A stretch of 64,000 bases of DNA, from NCBI RefSeq assembly GCF_027409185.1, contig NC_084464.1, positions 46,723,095-46,787,094 on the forward strand. The letters are read 5' to 3'. Position 1 is the stretch's first letter, and every line of letters begins with the position of its first letter. A model generated the notes under the pieces. It was given only the letters and a program-made list of their open reading frames with translations, was not told the DNA's origin and did no database searches. Positions 39,825 through 50,948 of the stretch are shown here, piece after piece. The position numbers were made by a program, and so were the translations under genes. Origin of the DNA: Cynocephalus volans (Eukaryota; Chordata; Mammalia; Dermoptera; Cynocephalidae).

Positions 39825-39925
39825 AGCCTTCCTCTTCTGTTCAGCAGCTCCTAGCATTCAGGGTAGTGGACTGCAGTACCTTCTTTTTCTTTTGAGTCCA
39901 GTCTTCAGCACCTAACTTCTACCCA
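39825..39925 (+). repeat. 101-bp local duplication, copy 1
   Basis: Matches 41161-41261 over 101 bases with no gaps and five differences by eye. Not part of any repeat family I recognise. Confidence 0.92.
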
Positions 39926-40899
39926 TTGTTCACTCTTTCCCTCCCCAGTGAACGATGCCTCCTTGGAGACCAGCTACTACTTTTTAGCATCCCTTATGTG
40001 AGGTAACCTGGCTTTTACTGTATATGAATAGTTCCAGGAGAAAAGTGCATCTTCTTACGATTTTCATTCCAGGAAACCACTGTTAGGAAATTCCTAGTAG
40101 GTTGATAGAGAACATTGAATGCCAAGTGAAGGACTTTGTACTCTGTTGTTTAGGTAGTGGGGAACCATCAATAGTTTTAGAGCAAGGACTGATGGTGTTA
40201 ATATTGCTGACAGGTGGATTGAGTAGAGAGAAAGAATGGAGGTAGAGAGGATGGGTAGGAGACTATTGCAGTGGTCTTAGGAAATTCTTCCCCACATTAA
40301 ACCTGAGTTCCTCTGGTTGCAGATAAATGTATTGATTTTGAGCTATTTGCCACACAGATTAAGTACCCAGAGCGTGGGTGGAGTAATCCACCTCCATCCT
40401 CACCCCCAACCTTATTTAGGGCTATTGATGCACAGAAGAGATTAAAGGGTTCACAAAAGTTAGAAGGCAACTAAATTTAGGTTTTATTTTCAAGACTCAT
40501 AAAAAGTTAAGCATAAGTTATTCAAAAATTAAAAGCAGGAAAAATAAAATTTCATTTAGCACCACTACCCGTGTTTAAAGTACACTTCCGTTTCAGTATC
40601 ATAGACCATTAAGAAGTGAGGGGAGGAGCGAGAAGAAAAAAGAAGGGAAGGTCCAATTAGAGAACAGTAGGGACAGAGACGTAGAGGGAGAAAAAAGAAA
40701 GGAGTCAAGAGGGGCAGACAGCAAAAAGAATTTGAAGGAGGCTGAAACTGGAGGAGCTATTTGAGGAAGCTGAGAGAAGGCTCTGTGTGGAGCTGAGATG
40801 TCAGCAACTAGCTGGCCCTTCTGCGCTTCCCTGGGGCCCTGGCTTCTGGGTTTAACACTGAGAGTCCTTGCTCTTTTTCTGTAGCCCTTTCATTGTTTG

Positions 40900-41030
40900 T
40901 GAAGAGGCCCAAGTGGATTCAGTGCTGTGCAGACCTGGGTGTGACCCTCAGCTCTGGTGTTACCTGGCTGGCTCTAAGCATGTCCTGAGCTTCCATTTTC
41001 TTCTCTGTAAGGATTGAAATGAACCTCAGT
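40900..41030 (+). repeat. MIR SINE relic
   Basis: gtgtgaccctcagctctggt and gagcttccattttcttctct. Confidence 0.5.
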
Positions 41031-41160
41031 AGGGGCTGGTTTGTTCCTTTTCTGCTGAGCTGGGTTTTGGGTTGGGGATCTCAGGAAGAAATGACTTTCT
41101 GAACTAGCCCCTTCCCCACTTTACAGGCCAGGGCACAGGGAGTCTAGCCCCAGAACAGGG

Positions 41161-41261
41161 AGCCTTCCTCTTCTGTTCAGCAGCTCCTGGCATTCAGGGC
41201 AGCGCACTGCAGTACCTTCTTCTTCTTTTGAGTCCAGTCTTCAGCACCTAACTTCTACCCA
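41161..41261 (+). repeat. 101-bp local duplication, copy 2
   Basis: Partner of 39825-39925, 1236 bp downstream, same orientation. Confidence 0.92.
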
Positions 41262-41835
41262 GCCTTGCTGTCATCTCCGCAGCTCTCCTGAAACCATTAC
41301 TGAATTCTCCACAGCTAATAGCCACACAGCTTTGAGAGAGTTTTCTCATGAGGAGGACGCTGAAGGGAGAGGCTCCTAGGTGTTATGGGAAAACCACTTC
41401 ATGCTCAAGTTCATTTCCAAGTCATCATACTAGTAGGTATGTAAAAACAGATTGTCATTGCTTTCCTTTGTGATCTGCTATAACCCCTTGATCCTTATCG
41501 CTGCTCTTGGCACTTCCCTCCTCCAAGAGTTGTGACCTCAGAGCCACAGGGTTCCTTGGCTACCACTCCAATGGAGGTACAAGCCAGCTTTGCTCTCCCA
41601 ACTGACAGCATTGGAGAGCAGGCTGCCCTGCATCTGCAGCAGGCTTGGGCCCACTCTCTCCTCAAAGACATGCTTTGCTTGAATTTGTCAGAACCCAGAG
41701 TTCTGCTCATCAGCCCGTTTTCCAAACAAGCAAGCAAGGTGTGCTTTTCCTCAGTTTTCCTTAATTGCCTAAAACATTTCCGTGTTTATAACTGTCACTT
41801 GATTTCCTTTGCCACCAGTTCCATTTCTTCTAGTA

Positions 41836-42033
41836 CAGGGTTTCTCAGCCCCAGCTCTGAAGACATATTGGGTGAAATAACTATCTGCCATGTGGGCTGT
41901 TTTTGTATGTAAGATGTTTTGCAGCATCTCTGGCTCTTACCCACTAGATGCCAGTAGCACTCCCCAATCCCCAGTTGTAAAAACCAAGAATGTCTCTAGA
42001 CCTTGCTAAATGTCCCCTGATTGAGAACCACTG
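41836..42033 (-). mobile_element. MER20 hAT element, antisense
   Basis: Starts cagggtttctcagcc and ends ttgagaaccactg, the MER20 inverted ends, with the internal phrase actagatgccagtagcactc. About 200 bp, near full length. MER20 copies elsewhere have been reported as regulatory elements in endometrial cells; nothing here shows that for this copy. Confidence 0.8.
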
Positions 42034-42818
42034 CTCTGTCATTTCCCCACTAAACACTGCTAACCAGGTAGGTCCACTGGTGAACATCACAGCAATAAGC
42101 CTGCTAAAATAAGCATATAGTTCTTACATTGGAAGTTTACCCTCCTCAGTCAACTCTGTGGGTCTGTGAGGGCTTTGGGGGAGGAGTTAGCATCATGTTA
42201 CAACTAAGAAAACATATGATGTCCACAAACAGAGGGGCAGCATTCAAGGCGTAAAGCCATCTCTTGCAGTGGTTGTGTTCCCCAGCTGTGCTTCTCCAAC
42301 ATTTAATGTAGCTCCCAGAGGTGCCATGTAGAGCAGAGTTGGTACCACTTAGCATGCAGATCACCATTAACCTGCCCATTCCTGGTGTCTGACATTACTA
42401 GGTAGTCATGGCAGTCTGATCACAGCAGTCTTCCCCTCCAAGCCCAGACGGGTTCTCCACCCCAGGCAGTGCTCATGAGAGAAAGGCTTATCTGCCATCC
42501 TGATCTGGAGCTTAGTTGTCAGGCCCAGGCCTTTTTTTGTGGCTCCTTCTCCTATAAAAGACTTCAGGATGCTCTAGAGTTCCTGGTAAGTTCCCCTTGA
42601 CCTTCGCACGCACATCCTGGAATATATTCCTCAGCAGTCCATTGGGGTCTTCAGGTTGGATAAGAGGAAACTACCCTTCCCTTCCAAGGAGACCCTCCAA
42701 GGGCTAAAATGCCATTCCATAAAATTAATTCTCTACCACCTACTTAAATAGCGAGCACTTACAGCGAAAGAGAGACCCTGGTCTGGGGATACTGCTGAGA
42801 CTTCTGATCTGACACTTC

Positions 42819-42925
42819 TTTCACGAGGACCAGGGATCTGAACTTTCACATGGACCAGGGTCTTCTTTTATGTGAACGAAGATCTGAAGACCAGAGATCT
42901 TTCACGTGGACCAGGGATCTGAATA
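42819..42925 (+). repeat. Degenerate tandem repeat around tttcacgtggaccaggg
   Basis: Units beginning tttcacgaggaccagggatc (42819), tttcacatggaccagggtc (42844) and tttcacgtggaccagggatc (about 42899), with a fourth diverged piece between. The middle of the last unit is an E-box, cacgtg. Confidence 0.8.
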
Positions 42926-42939
42926 TTATCTTATATGAC

Positions 42940-43333
42940 AAAATGGACTTTGCAGATGTGATTACGTTAAGGATCTTGAAATGGGAAGATTATCTTGGAT
43001 TATCTGAGCCCTAAATGCAATCACAATGTCCTTATAAGGAGGAGGCAGAGAGAAACTGGACACAGAGGAAGGAGGCAGTGTGACTAGTGCAGCAAGATGT
43101 ACACTGCTGTCTCTGAAGATGGAGGAATAGGCTCTAGAAGCTGTAAAAGGCGAGGAAATGGATTCTCCCTTAGAACCTCTGGAGGAAGTGCAGCCTGGCC
43201 AACTCATTGATTTTGTCCCAGTGAAACTAATTTTGGACTTCTGACCTCCAGAACTGTAAGAGAGTAAATGTGTTTTGTTTTCAGTCACTAAGTTTCTGAT
43301 AATTTGTTACAGCACAACAGGAAGCTAATATAG
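42940..43333 (+). mobile_element. Old ERVL-MaLR (MLT1-type) LTR
   Basis: gactttgcagatgtgattac, aatgtccttataaggaggag, tctgacctccagaactgtaa and an end gcacaacaggaagctaatat are MLT1 LTR phrases. Solo LTR; no internal viral genes are present. Confidence 0.75.
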
Positions 43334-43789
43334 GGCTTGTCTGCCTCCAGGCATAGGTGATGACTTGGCTGATCTCCCTTTCATGGCACTAGGAGAATAT
43401 AGGCCCAGTCTTTTTCCGAACTAATATTCGATACAGTCTGCACTTTGGGAGAACCTTTTAGGGAGTTCTTGGGAGCAAAAGAGAAGGCCGCAGAGAAGGC
43501 CTCAGACAGTATCTGATTCTTGCTTTTGGAACTCCCCACATCTTCTTCAGTCAGATCAGTAATAAAGGGTTTCTTTCAGACCATTAAGGATCCAGGATTA
43601 AAATCCAATTCCAATCCTTTCTTCCCCTCTACTCCTTTTTCTTCCATTCATTTAACAGATATTTATTGGGGATCTCCTATGTGCCAAGTACTAGGCATAG
43701 AGGATGAAAGGGTAAACAAAGTAGATTATAAAAATTTCCTGCCCTCATGGCAGTTGAGGTGAGGGGAAGAGTGAGCCAGAATTAGGGTT

Positions 43790-43929
43790 TTTTAAAATTT
43801 TTTGTTTTGTTTGTTTGTTTGAGTTTTTTTTTTTTGTAGTGGAGGGGCAGCTGGGTGGTGCAGGGATCCGAACCCATGACCTTGGTGTTATGAGGTTACG
43901 CTCTAACCAACTGAGCTAACTGGCCAGCC
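43790..43929 (-). mobile_element. tRNA-Ile-type SINE monomer, antisense
   Basis: T/G-rich tail, then ggatccgaacccatgacctt and taaccaactgagctaactgg. Duplication ccagaatta on both sides. Confidence 0.8.
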
Positions 43930-43989
43930 CCAGAATTAAGTAAACAGCATGTCAGATGGTGATAAATGCTATATAGAAAAATAAAGCAG

Positions 43990-44103
43990 GGGCCGGCCTG
44001 TGGCTTACTTGGGAGAGCGTGGTGCTGACAACACCAAGTCAAGAGTTAAGATCCCCTTACTGGTCATCTTTTTAAAATAAATGAATGAATGAATGAATGA
44101 ATG
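43990..44103 (+). mobile_element. CYN-type monomeric SINE
   Basis: ggggccggcctgtggcttac to gatccccttactggtcatc, then a tail that has become (aatg)n. Lies only 60 bp after the previous SINE. Confidence 0.85.
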
Positions 44104-45356
44104 TCGGAGCAGGGATAATGGCAGTTTTAAATAGAGGGCCAGGAGAAGGCCTCACTGAAGGTAAAATGGAGGAGGAGGTGAGTGAGCCACGTGTGGGAAG
44201 AGTCCTGCAGGCAGAGGGAAGGCAAGCATGGAGGCCCTGAGGTGGCACGCTGCCGGTGCTTTTGGGGAATATTGAGGGGGCCAGTGTGTCTGGAGCAGAG
44301 GGAGGGAGGAGGAAGCGGGAGGAGATGGAGTCAGCCGTGGCCTGGGCCCTGAAGCCCTGCACAGCCTTGTACTTCACTTGGCACTGGCTCCTTCCTTCCT
44401 GCCTCCTCATACCACCTCTGTTTCTGTGCCTGGGTTCCTTAGCTCCTTTCTGTAGTATATTTGTCACATACTTAGGGAATATCAGCAGGTAAATACAGTC
44501 AGTTTAAAATATTAGAAGAGGGAAAAAAGCAACCTCCTCTTTCTGAATAATTAAAGCAGTCCCACTCTCAGCTGTGGGGCTGTGTACCTGCCAGTGTACA
44601 ACTGTACCTACAAGTGTGGGGCTTGTGTACCTACAAGTGCAGCTTGGCTGCTCTCAGCAGGCAGTCCTGGGGTGGTTTCTGGGGTGTTCACCTCCATCAC
44701 TCTCCTCAGCCCCAGGAGGAAAGCCAGGCGCCGGAGCCTGCCACTTTTTTCCACTCCACCCTTTCTGTTCTGCCCAGTGTGGGTCCCACAGTTGCCACCT
44801 GAGACGCTTTCTTAGCCCCCTCATCACATGACCTTCCCTCCCAGGGGCAGCACCACAGTGTGCCTTCTTCCCTGTTACTCAAGTTGGGTGGCAGGGGCTC
44901 TCACCCAGGCCCTTGCACTCACTGCCCCCTCTCCATCCCTGAGCAGCTGCAGGACTCTGCCTCCTCAGCTTCAGCAGGTGACCCTGCTTTCATGTTCATC
45001 CTTCCTTCCCTCTGTCTCCAGAGATGAGTGAAGCCCACCCCCATACCCCACCTGTGCCCTATGCAGCCCACTCCCTCCTCTGGTCCTCACAGTGTTGATT
45101 GGGTTTCTAAGAATCAGATCCCAAAAGGTCAAGCATGCACAGGTGGAAAAGCCACTCTCTCCCTGGATAGTGCCCAGTGACAGTTCTGGTGCTCTGACAA
45201 CTTGTCAAAATGCCAGCCTGTTAGTAGTCCACAGTGAGCTCTGTCATCTTGGGGCCGGGGTACAAATTATCTCCCCGGATTAAATCTCCACACCCGTGTC
45301 CCTAATTTTACATTCCTGGATGACTCTGCCTAGCACCTGCTTTAAATAGTGGGATT

Positions 45357-45461
45357 GGGGGCTGGCGGGACAGCTCAGTTGGTTAAAGTGCAGCCTTGTA
45401 ACACTAAGGTCAAGGGTTCAGATCTCCATACAGGCCAGCTGCTGAAAAAAAGGAAAAAAAT
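45357..45461 (+). mobile_element. tRNA-Ile-type SINE monomer
   Basis: acagctcagttggttaaagt and aaggtcaagggttcagatct, then an A-rich tail. Closer to a real tRNA-Ile 5' half than the ggccggcc class. Confidence 0.78.
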
Positions 45462-45873
45462 AATGGGACCAAATAGATTGTCATTGAAAAATAAAAAATC
45501 TTGGGTAATAAACAAACTGACCATTAATACTTTCTAGCTCCCAAGTGATAATCACTAGGTAAATAAATTCCCAAATTGTAGAGTGCATCCAATCAAAATT
45601 ATATCACTCCAGCCCTGTTTATATTCTTTTGCAGTATGTAATTCCTATAACTTTTGTCTTTGGCATTTTAGTGCTACAGTGTATTTACAGCGTGTAGCTA
45701 CAGTTTACCTTTCATATCCTTGCAGTGTACCACCTTAAAAAAAGTTCAGTCTGTTTTCTAGCCCATTCCCTGACCCAGTATGCATATCTGCACCAAAGCC
45801 AAGCCTGCCTCTGTCCCCTGCAAGCCTGTCTTAGCCTTATCTTCTCTCTCACTACCAAGAGCATCTGTTTTTT

Positions 45874-46034
45874 TTTTTTTAAAGATGACCAGTAAGGGGA
45901 TCTTAACCCTTGGCTTGGTGTTGTCAGCACCACGCTCAGCCAGTGAGCTAACCGGCCATCCCTATATAGGATCCGAACCCATGGCCTTGGTGTTATCACC
46001 ACCGCACTTTCCTGAGTGAGTCACAGGCCAGCCC
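45874..46034 (-). mobile_element. CYN-type dimeric SINE, antisense
   Basis: T-run, gatgaccagtaaggggatc and end caggccagccc. Duplication aagagcatctgttttt before and after. Its second-monomer junction reads gctcagccagtgagc, a subtype shared with 38444-38554. Confidence 0.9.
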
Positions 46035-46869
46035 AAGAGCATCTGTTTTTGATTTGCTTTTGTACCACCACCGTAGACACATTGTAGATAACCAAGGAGT
46101 ACCTTTCCTGAGCTGGTTCCAGCACTCCCAGAGCTCCTGCCCAGGTGCTGCAGCCCGCACCTTGCCTTCCTTCTGCTTTCTACCTCATGCCATGCGAGAA
46201 AATTGGTCCATCCACCTGATGCTCTGTATGAGTCAGAGACCTTGTTGAGTTGCAAGGGAGCAGCCTGCAATGCACAGTCACGTCCTTAGTCATGATGGGT
46301 GTTCATTAGGCCATCTCTCCAGATATTGGTTCTTTGATAGAGCCCTCAAGTGCCTTGCATGGAGATGCCCACCAAGTACTTGTCAGGTAGAAGTTTGAGC
46401 AGATGGCCAGCCTAAGTGGCCTTCCCACAAAGTGGCCCTGGCACTAGCCCACACCAGAGTCCTGCCTGGGAAGCCATTTCATGGGGGAGCAGTCAGACAT
46501 CTCTAAAGGGAAACTTAAATCATCATGTTCACTCGAGGACCCTGTCCCAGTTGTTGGCCCTCCCCTTTGTTAAGGTCAATGGAGACAACTGAGATTTTTG
46601 GCTTTTGCAGAATCTTTTCCAATTGCCTCCTTCTCCCCTTTCCTGCCCTTCCTGCCCTTCCTCCCTAGAGGATCTGGGAAAGGCTTCCTTCTCATCCCTC
46701 TGGCTTGGCACCTACCGTGGTAGCTTATAGTGGAGTCATTGCTTGCATTCTAGGCTTTGCCTTTGGACAGCGAGTTCAGGAGCTGAGGTGACTTGTGTCC
46801 ACACATGTGTCTAATCCCCTTTCCACTGCAGAGCCAGTAGATAGCCTGTAACTGCCAGAGTAAATTATG

Positions 46870-47095
46870 GCTCCCATCTGTTGAATGCACTGTGCTAATC
46901 ATGTTACATACATCACTTTTAAATTCACACTACACCCCAGGAGGTAGAAGTCATTGTATCCCTTTTACAGATAAGGATTCTGACACTCAGACTGGTAAGG
47001 AAAATTGCCTAAAGTTGCACAGCTGATGAGTGGCAGAGCTGGGATTTGAGCCCAAGTTATTAAAGCCCATGTCATGTCTTTGATCACCACATAGC
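46870..47095 (-). repeat. MIR SINE relic, antisense
   Basis: cccttttacagataaggatt and gttgcacagctgatgagtgg, then ctgggatttgagcccaagtt. Confidence 0.8.
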
Positions 47096-47589
47096 AGGCC
47101 CTCCGAGGAGGGATGGCTGGCTGAATCTAATTGTTCTACTTTGGAAAGTACCTGCCTAACTGGCCAGACTGGTGTTGGCTACAGAGAACAGCAGAATCTC
47201 TTGTTGGTCACTGAGCAGAAGCAAAATTTTGGCAGGTCATGGGGCCCCCTGCAGAGCCTCATTCCAGGTCAGTGGGCAGAGGAGGCCCTGAGAATGGTCG
47301 TGCTTACGGGCTCCCTGGATCTGCTCCAAGGCAGTGAGCAGCCCCCTAGAACCGTAAGAAATTAACCAGCCAAACTGCAGGCCAGGCATGTATGGTGGGA
47401 GGGACTCTAGGGAGAAAAACAATCTCTGCTCTAAGTGATTAATCAGAGGCTTTCAGTCTGGTGAAGGGAAAGGAGAAAGAGATCGCCTAGTTGTGCACTT
47501 ACAGAGAGAAGGAAAGGAGGGATATTGCCTCTATTCACGTTTTCCCTTGAGCTAATCATTACCCCATGGATGAGCTCCCTCCCTTCACA

Positions 47590-47770
47590 CCAGCCTGCAA
47601 TATGTGGGTATTGGTATTCTCATTTTACAGACAAGGTGTAGCATCAAAGAGGTTAAACAGCTCACTTGAGTCACACAGCAAACAAGTGGCAGAACTGGAG
47701 TTTGAGTCCTTTGGAGTCCCTGTCCTCAGTTCAGTAACTGCTCTTCCTGCCAGTGTCACCTCAGCCTGAG
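47590..47770 (-). repeat. MIR SINE relic, antisense
   Basis: tctcattttacagacaaggt, gagtcacacagcaaacaagt and ctggagtttgagtcc. Confidence 0.8.
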
Positions 47771-48356
47771 CTTTCCAGGCATGTGCAAATTTGTGCAAGT
47801 GTGCATTTGTAGGCATCTGAGCAGAGGCTGAAAGGGATCAGGGCTCTTGATAACTGTTCTGCCTCATGACATAGGCCCTATGCAGACCAGCAGAACTTAC
47901 TGTGCTCAAACCAGCAGTGGCATTATGTTTTTCTCCTTTCCTGTACCTTGCCATCCCTTGTTTATTTTTAGAGAGGCTTTTCTATTTCTGTTCCCATTTC
48001 CTGGCTTGGAGGCAGGGGTTGGGGTGCAGGAATGGCATTGGGAACCAGAAGAGGCAGGCATAGGTGGCATCTCAGTGGTGGCCTTGGCTGGTGTCTGGGA
48101 ACCATACCCACCCATCTGCCTTGCTGACCCCTCGTCAGGCTGCTGGGAGGGCAGCTGAGACAGACAGCCTCATTCCTCATCTGTTTGGCTTCTCAGAAGA
48201 GAACGAGCTTTCATTTGGAGCAGAGCAGGAAGTAGCATGTGGCACTCTGTAACTCTAGCTCTCTGCCTGTTCCTGAGAGTAAGAATTTCGAGGGAATATG
48301 GGGTAGTGGTTAAGAGCCAGACTGTGTGGGACTGAATTCTGGTTCTACCAGTTTCT

Positions 48357-49880
48357 TTTTTTTATTTTGTTTTATTAATATTATTTTTTTACATTCTATG
48401 ATGTTGCAGAGCAGTTGGGAGGTGGGTGAGGGGAAGGGGGAAGGAAATGTGATGGAGGAGGAAGGAGGAGGGGTGGGGTTGAGGCATGTGGCACTCCCCA
48501 CATTCCCACAGGGGAGACCAGGGTGCTTCCAGCAGTGGCTTGGTCATTGCTGGGCTGGGTGCAGGTGTCAGGGGTGTGTGGCAAAAGCCCTCGCCTCCCA
48601 CCACCCCAGCTCGGGAACCTGGAGCCCTTCTTGCTGTGGCTTGGTGGTTGTCACTGGGCTGGTTGCTCAGGTTGGGAGGGTGTGACTGAGGCCCATGGCC
48701 CCCCACTGCCCTGGCTTGGGAGAGCCCAGGGCGCTTCTGCGGCAGCTTAGTGGTTGTCACTGGGGTGGTTGCGCTTGTTGGCGGTGTGTGGCTGAGGCCC
48801 TTGGCCCCTACCCTCAGGACTAGTTGTGGGTGTCAAGGGGCATGGCTGAGGCCTCTGGCCTTCCCTGCTTTCTGGCTTGGTAGCTCAGGGGACTTCCAGT
48901 CCTTCTAGGTGTTATAGGTGTAATTTGGTGAAATGAGACCTTTACTAGTTAATATCAAACTTTGTCTCTGGTTGTGGGTACTCTGTTTTTTCTTTCAGTT
49001 CTATGTTGGATTATTTGCTGTTCCCACCACTCAAACTCTGTGCTGGAACTAATTTGCTGTCCTTTGCTTACTTCTAAAATGGGGGAACTTCCTGTGGGGA
49101 CCAGTACTTGAGCTCTGTGGTTGAGCTAAATTGCTGCTTTGCTGCTGATTCCCTAGAGAAGGCTTTCTGTGCAGCTCAGGTTTTAATGGTTGACTTTATA
49201 GGTACTTCCAGGCTTAGTGAAATCCAGTGCACCTGGGTTGTATAGAAACACTGGTCTGGGCCTGAGTCTTTTCGTCAAACTGCACCCTATGCAATTCTGT
49301 ATTCCTGACCAGTCTCCTCTGAGTGGCCCTTCACTGATTGGGAGGCAGATCAGCTGTCCTTGCTGTGCACCAGTGTTCTCCTGGTGGTCCCGTCTCCCCC
49401 ATCACCCGTGCTGCAAACACTTCTCATGGGACGGGCCATGCGTTGGTCCCTTGTGATGACTCACTGGCTTCTGAGTGGCTCCTTTTTTTCAGGTGCTGTG
49501 GCTCCTCGCTCCTATGTGGGTCCAGGGGAACCCTATTAGTGGTATTGCTGGCCTGGAGGTCACCAAGGCCTTCTTCTCCCCTACCGCCTGCAAGCAACTT
49601 CATCAGAAAGGCACAGCTGTGGCTTTTTGCTGGCTCCTGCTCTGTGCACTTAGCAGCTCTCGCCTGGAAACGGCCAGGATTCGAAATGGTCAGAGCGGTT
49701 TTTTCTTTCTCTCATTGTGGCTTCTCCTGCCTTCATGCACTCTGTAGGTCTCTCCTCCTCTTCCCCTGAGGTCTAGTAGCCCCAGCTTGGCTGTCGTAGC
49801 TTTTTTATACTTGTAAATTGGTTGATTTGTGGGAGAGAGTGATGCTGGGGACTGTCTATTCTGCTATCTTTACCAGAAGC
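48357..49880 (-). mobile_element. Copy B: L1 5'-region-led non-autonomous element, antisense
   Basis: 1524 bp bounded by the 20-bp segments 48337-48356 and 49881-49900, which differ at two bases. The 5' end is at the right (read on the minus strand, cttctggtaaagatagcaga, against cttctggtcaagatggagga in copy A). About 970 bp match copy A, including the distinctive segments around 49350-49420 and 49680-49760. It then runs into an array of about 105-bp GC-rich units, a pyrimidine-rich piece and an A-rich tail. There is no ORF1 or ORF2. It could be an L1 transcript polyadenylated early, or a separate non-autonomous family. Confidence 0.78.
48500..48830 (-). repeat. VNTR-like array inside copy B
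   Basis: Three or so units of about 105 bp, recognised by the recurring phrases tggtcattgctgggctgg / tggttgtcactgggctgg / tggttgtcactggggtgg and tgaggccc. Confidence 0.8.
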
Positions 49881-50579
49881 TCCTGGCTCTACCAGTTTCT
49901 GAGTGGCCTTGGGCAAGTCACTTTACCCCTTCATGAGGGTGATAACAGTAGACCCTATACCCCTGAGGATTAAATGAGCTCATACTTGTAGAGGCACAGA
50001 GAAGCACTCATGAGTATTGATTGTTTTATTAGCGTATCTCCAGGCTGTCGGCATCCAGGACTGTAGGTGTTGGTTGGACTGCCCAGAACTTCAAGACTAT
50101 CTTCCTCTTTGTGTCTGAACATGGACTTGAGTGGGTATTAACCTGAGTCCAGTGATTGCCTGTGGGACCCCACAGGGCACTTCCAGGTGACAGCTGTCTG
50201 TGGTACACCCTGCTAGCCTCTGCCTGGGCTCTGGAGAGGCAGGGAGGTATAGCGAGGAATCTTCTAGTCTGAGGATATCAATAGCCCCCAGGCCCTGTTT
50301 TTGCTTTTGCACCTTGCTGAGGCTCTGGCCTTTGGGTGTGAACTCTGGGTGGTTGGGGTCTATGTCCTGTGGGTGCAGGTGGATCTTGGGCATTGGGCTC
50401 GAGGTAATGGAGGAGGGGCTTGCTGCCGGCAAGCTGTAGCTAGCTAGTAACAATGAAAGCCATCTTCAGAAAATTGTATTTGGGGGTTTAGAAAGTCAGA
50501 TGCCACCAATGACCAGGATAGTTGAAATTTAGGAAACTGTCTTTTTAGGATGTGGGGCTGCCACTTGGGCATAAGAATT

Positions 50580-50840
50580 TCTGTGTGTGGTTTATAATTT
50601 ATTTTTAAATGTTTCAATTATATAAATAATGCTCATTCATTGTAGACCATTAGAAAATACAGACAAGCATTGAGAAGAAAATCACACATAATCACACATA
50701 ATCACGTATAAGTGACTGCTGTAAGTTTTGGTCTGTGTTCTTTTCAGATTATGTATACCTAGTTATTTTTTCTTTTTTTCAAAAATGGAATATTGTTTAA
50801 CATTCATGTTTGTGACTTGCCTTTCCCAATTTTCACGTGG
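50580..50840. repeat. Old L1M-type fragment
   Basis: ttataatttatttttaaatg and tagaccattagaaaatacag; similar in kind to 59920-60080. Confidence 0.45.
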
Positions 50841-50916
50841 TTTCATTGTGTCTCTGTTTGCCTCCCCTCACCTTTGTAGGGGTAGAGTGATGGGGGAAGG
50901 CATATACTACCTAGTA

Positions 50917-50948
50917 TAGTAGCCAGGTGTGGGGAGGATGTTCCATGC
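50917..50948 (+). repeat. 32-bp exact local duplication, copy 1
   Basis: Identical to 51676-51707 (core gccaggtgtggggaggatg). Confidence 0.95.

Larger units (their letters stand above)
43640..44440 (+). repeat. Ancient L2-like repeat split by two SINEs
   Basis: ttaacagatatttattgggg, then after the SINEs agagggccaggagaaggcct and ccagtgtgtctggagcagag. Same family as 9555-9985. Confidence 0.5.
48290..50040 (+). repeat. MIR SINE relic split by copy B
   Basis: Left part gtagtggttaagagccagac before 48337; right part gccttgggcaagtcacttta after 49901. The MIR existed first and copy B landed inside it. Confidence 0.75.

Noticed and set aside
42940-43333. Provirus in PPARD intron 2
   Set aside because: Only a solo MLT1-type LTR is visible; no gag, pol or env remnants adjoin it.
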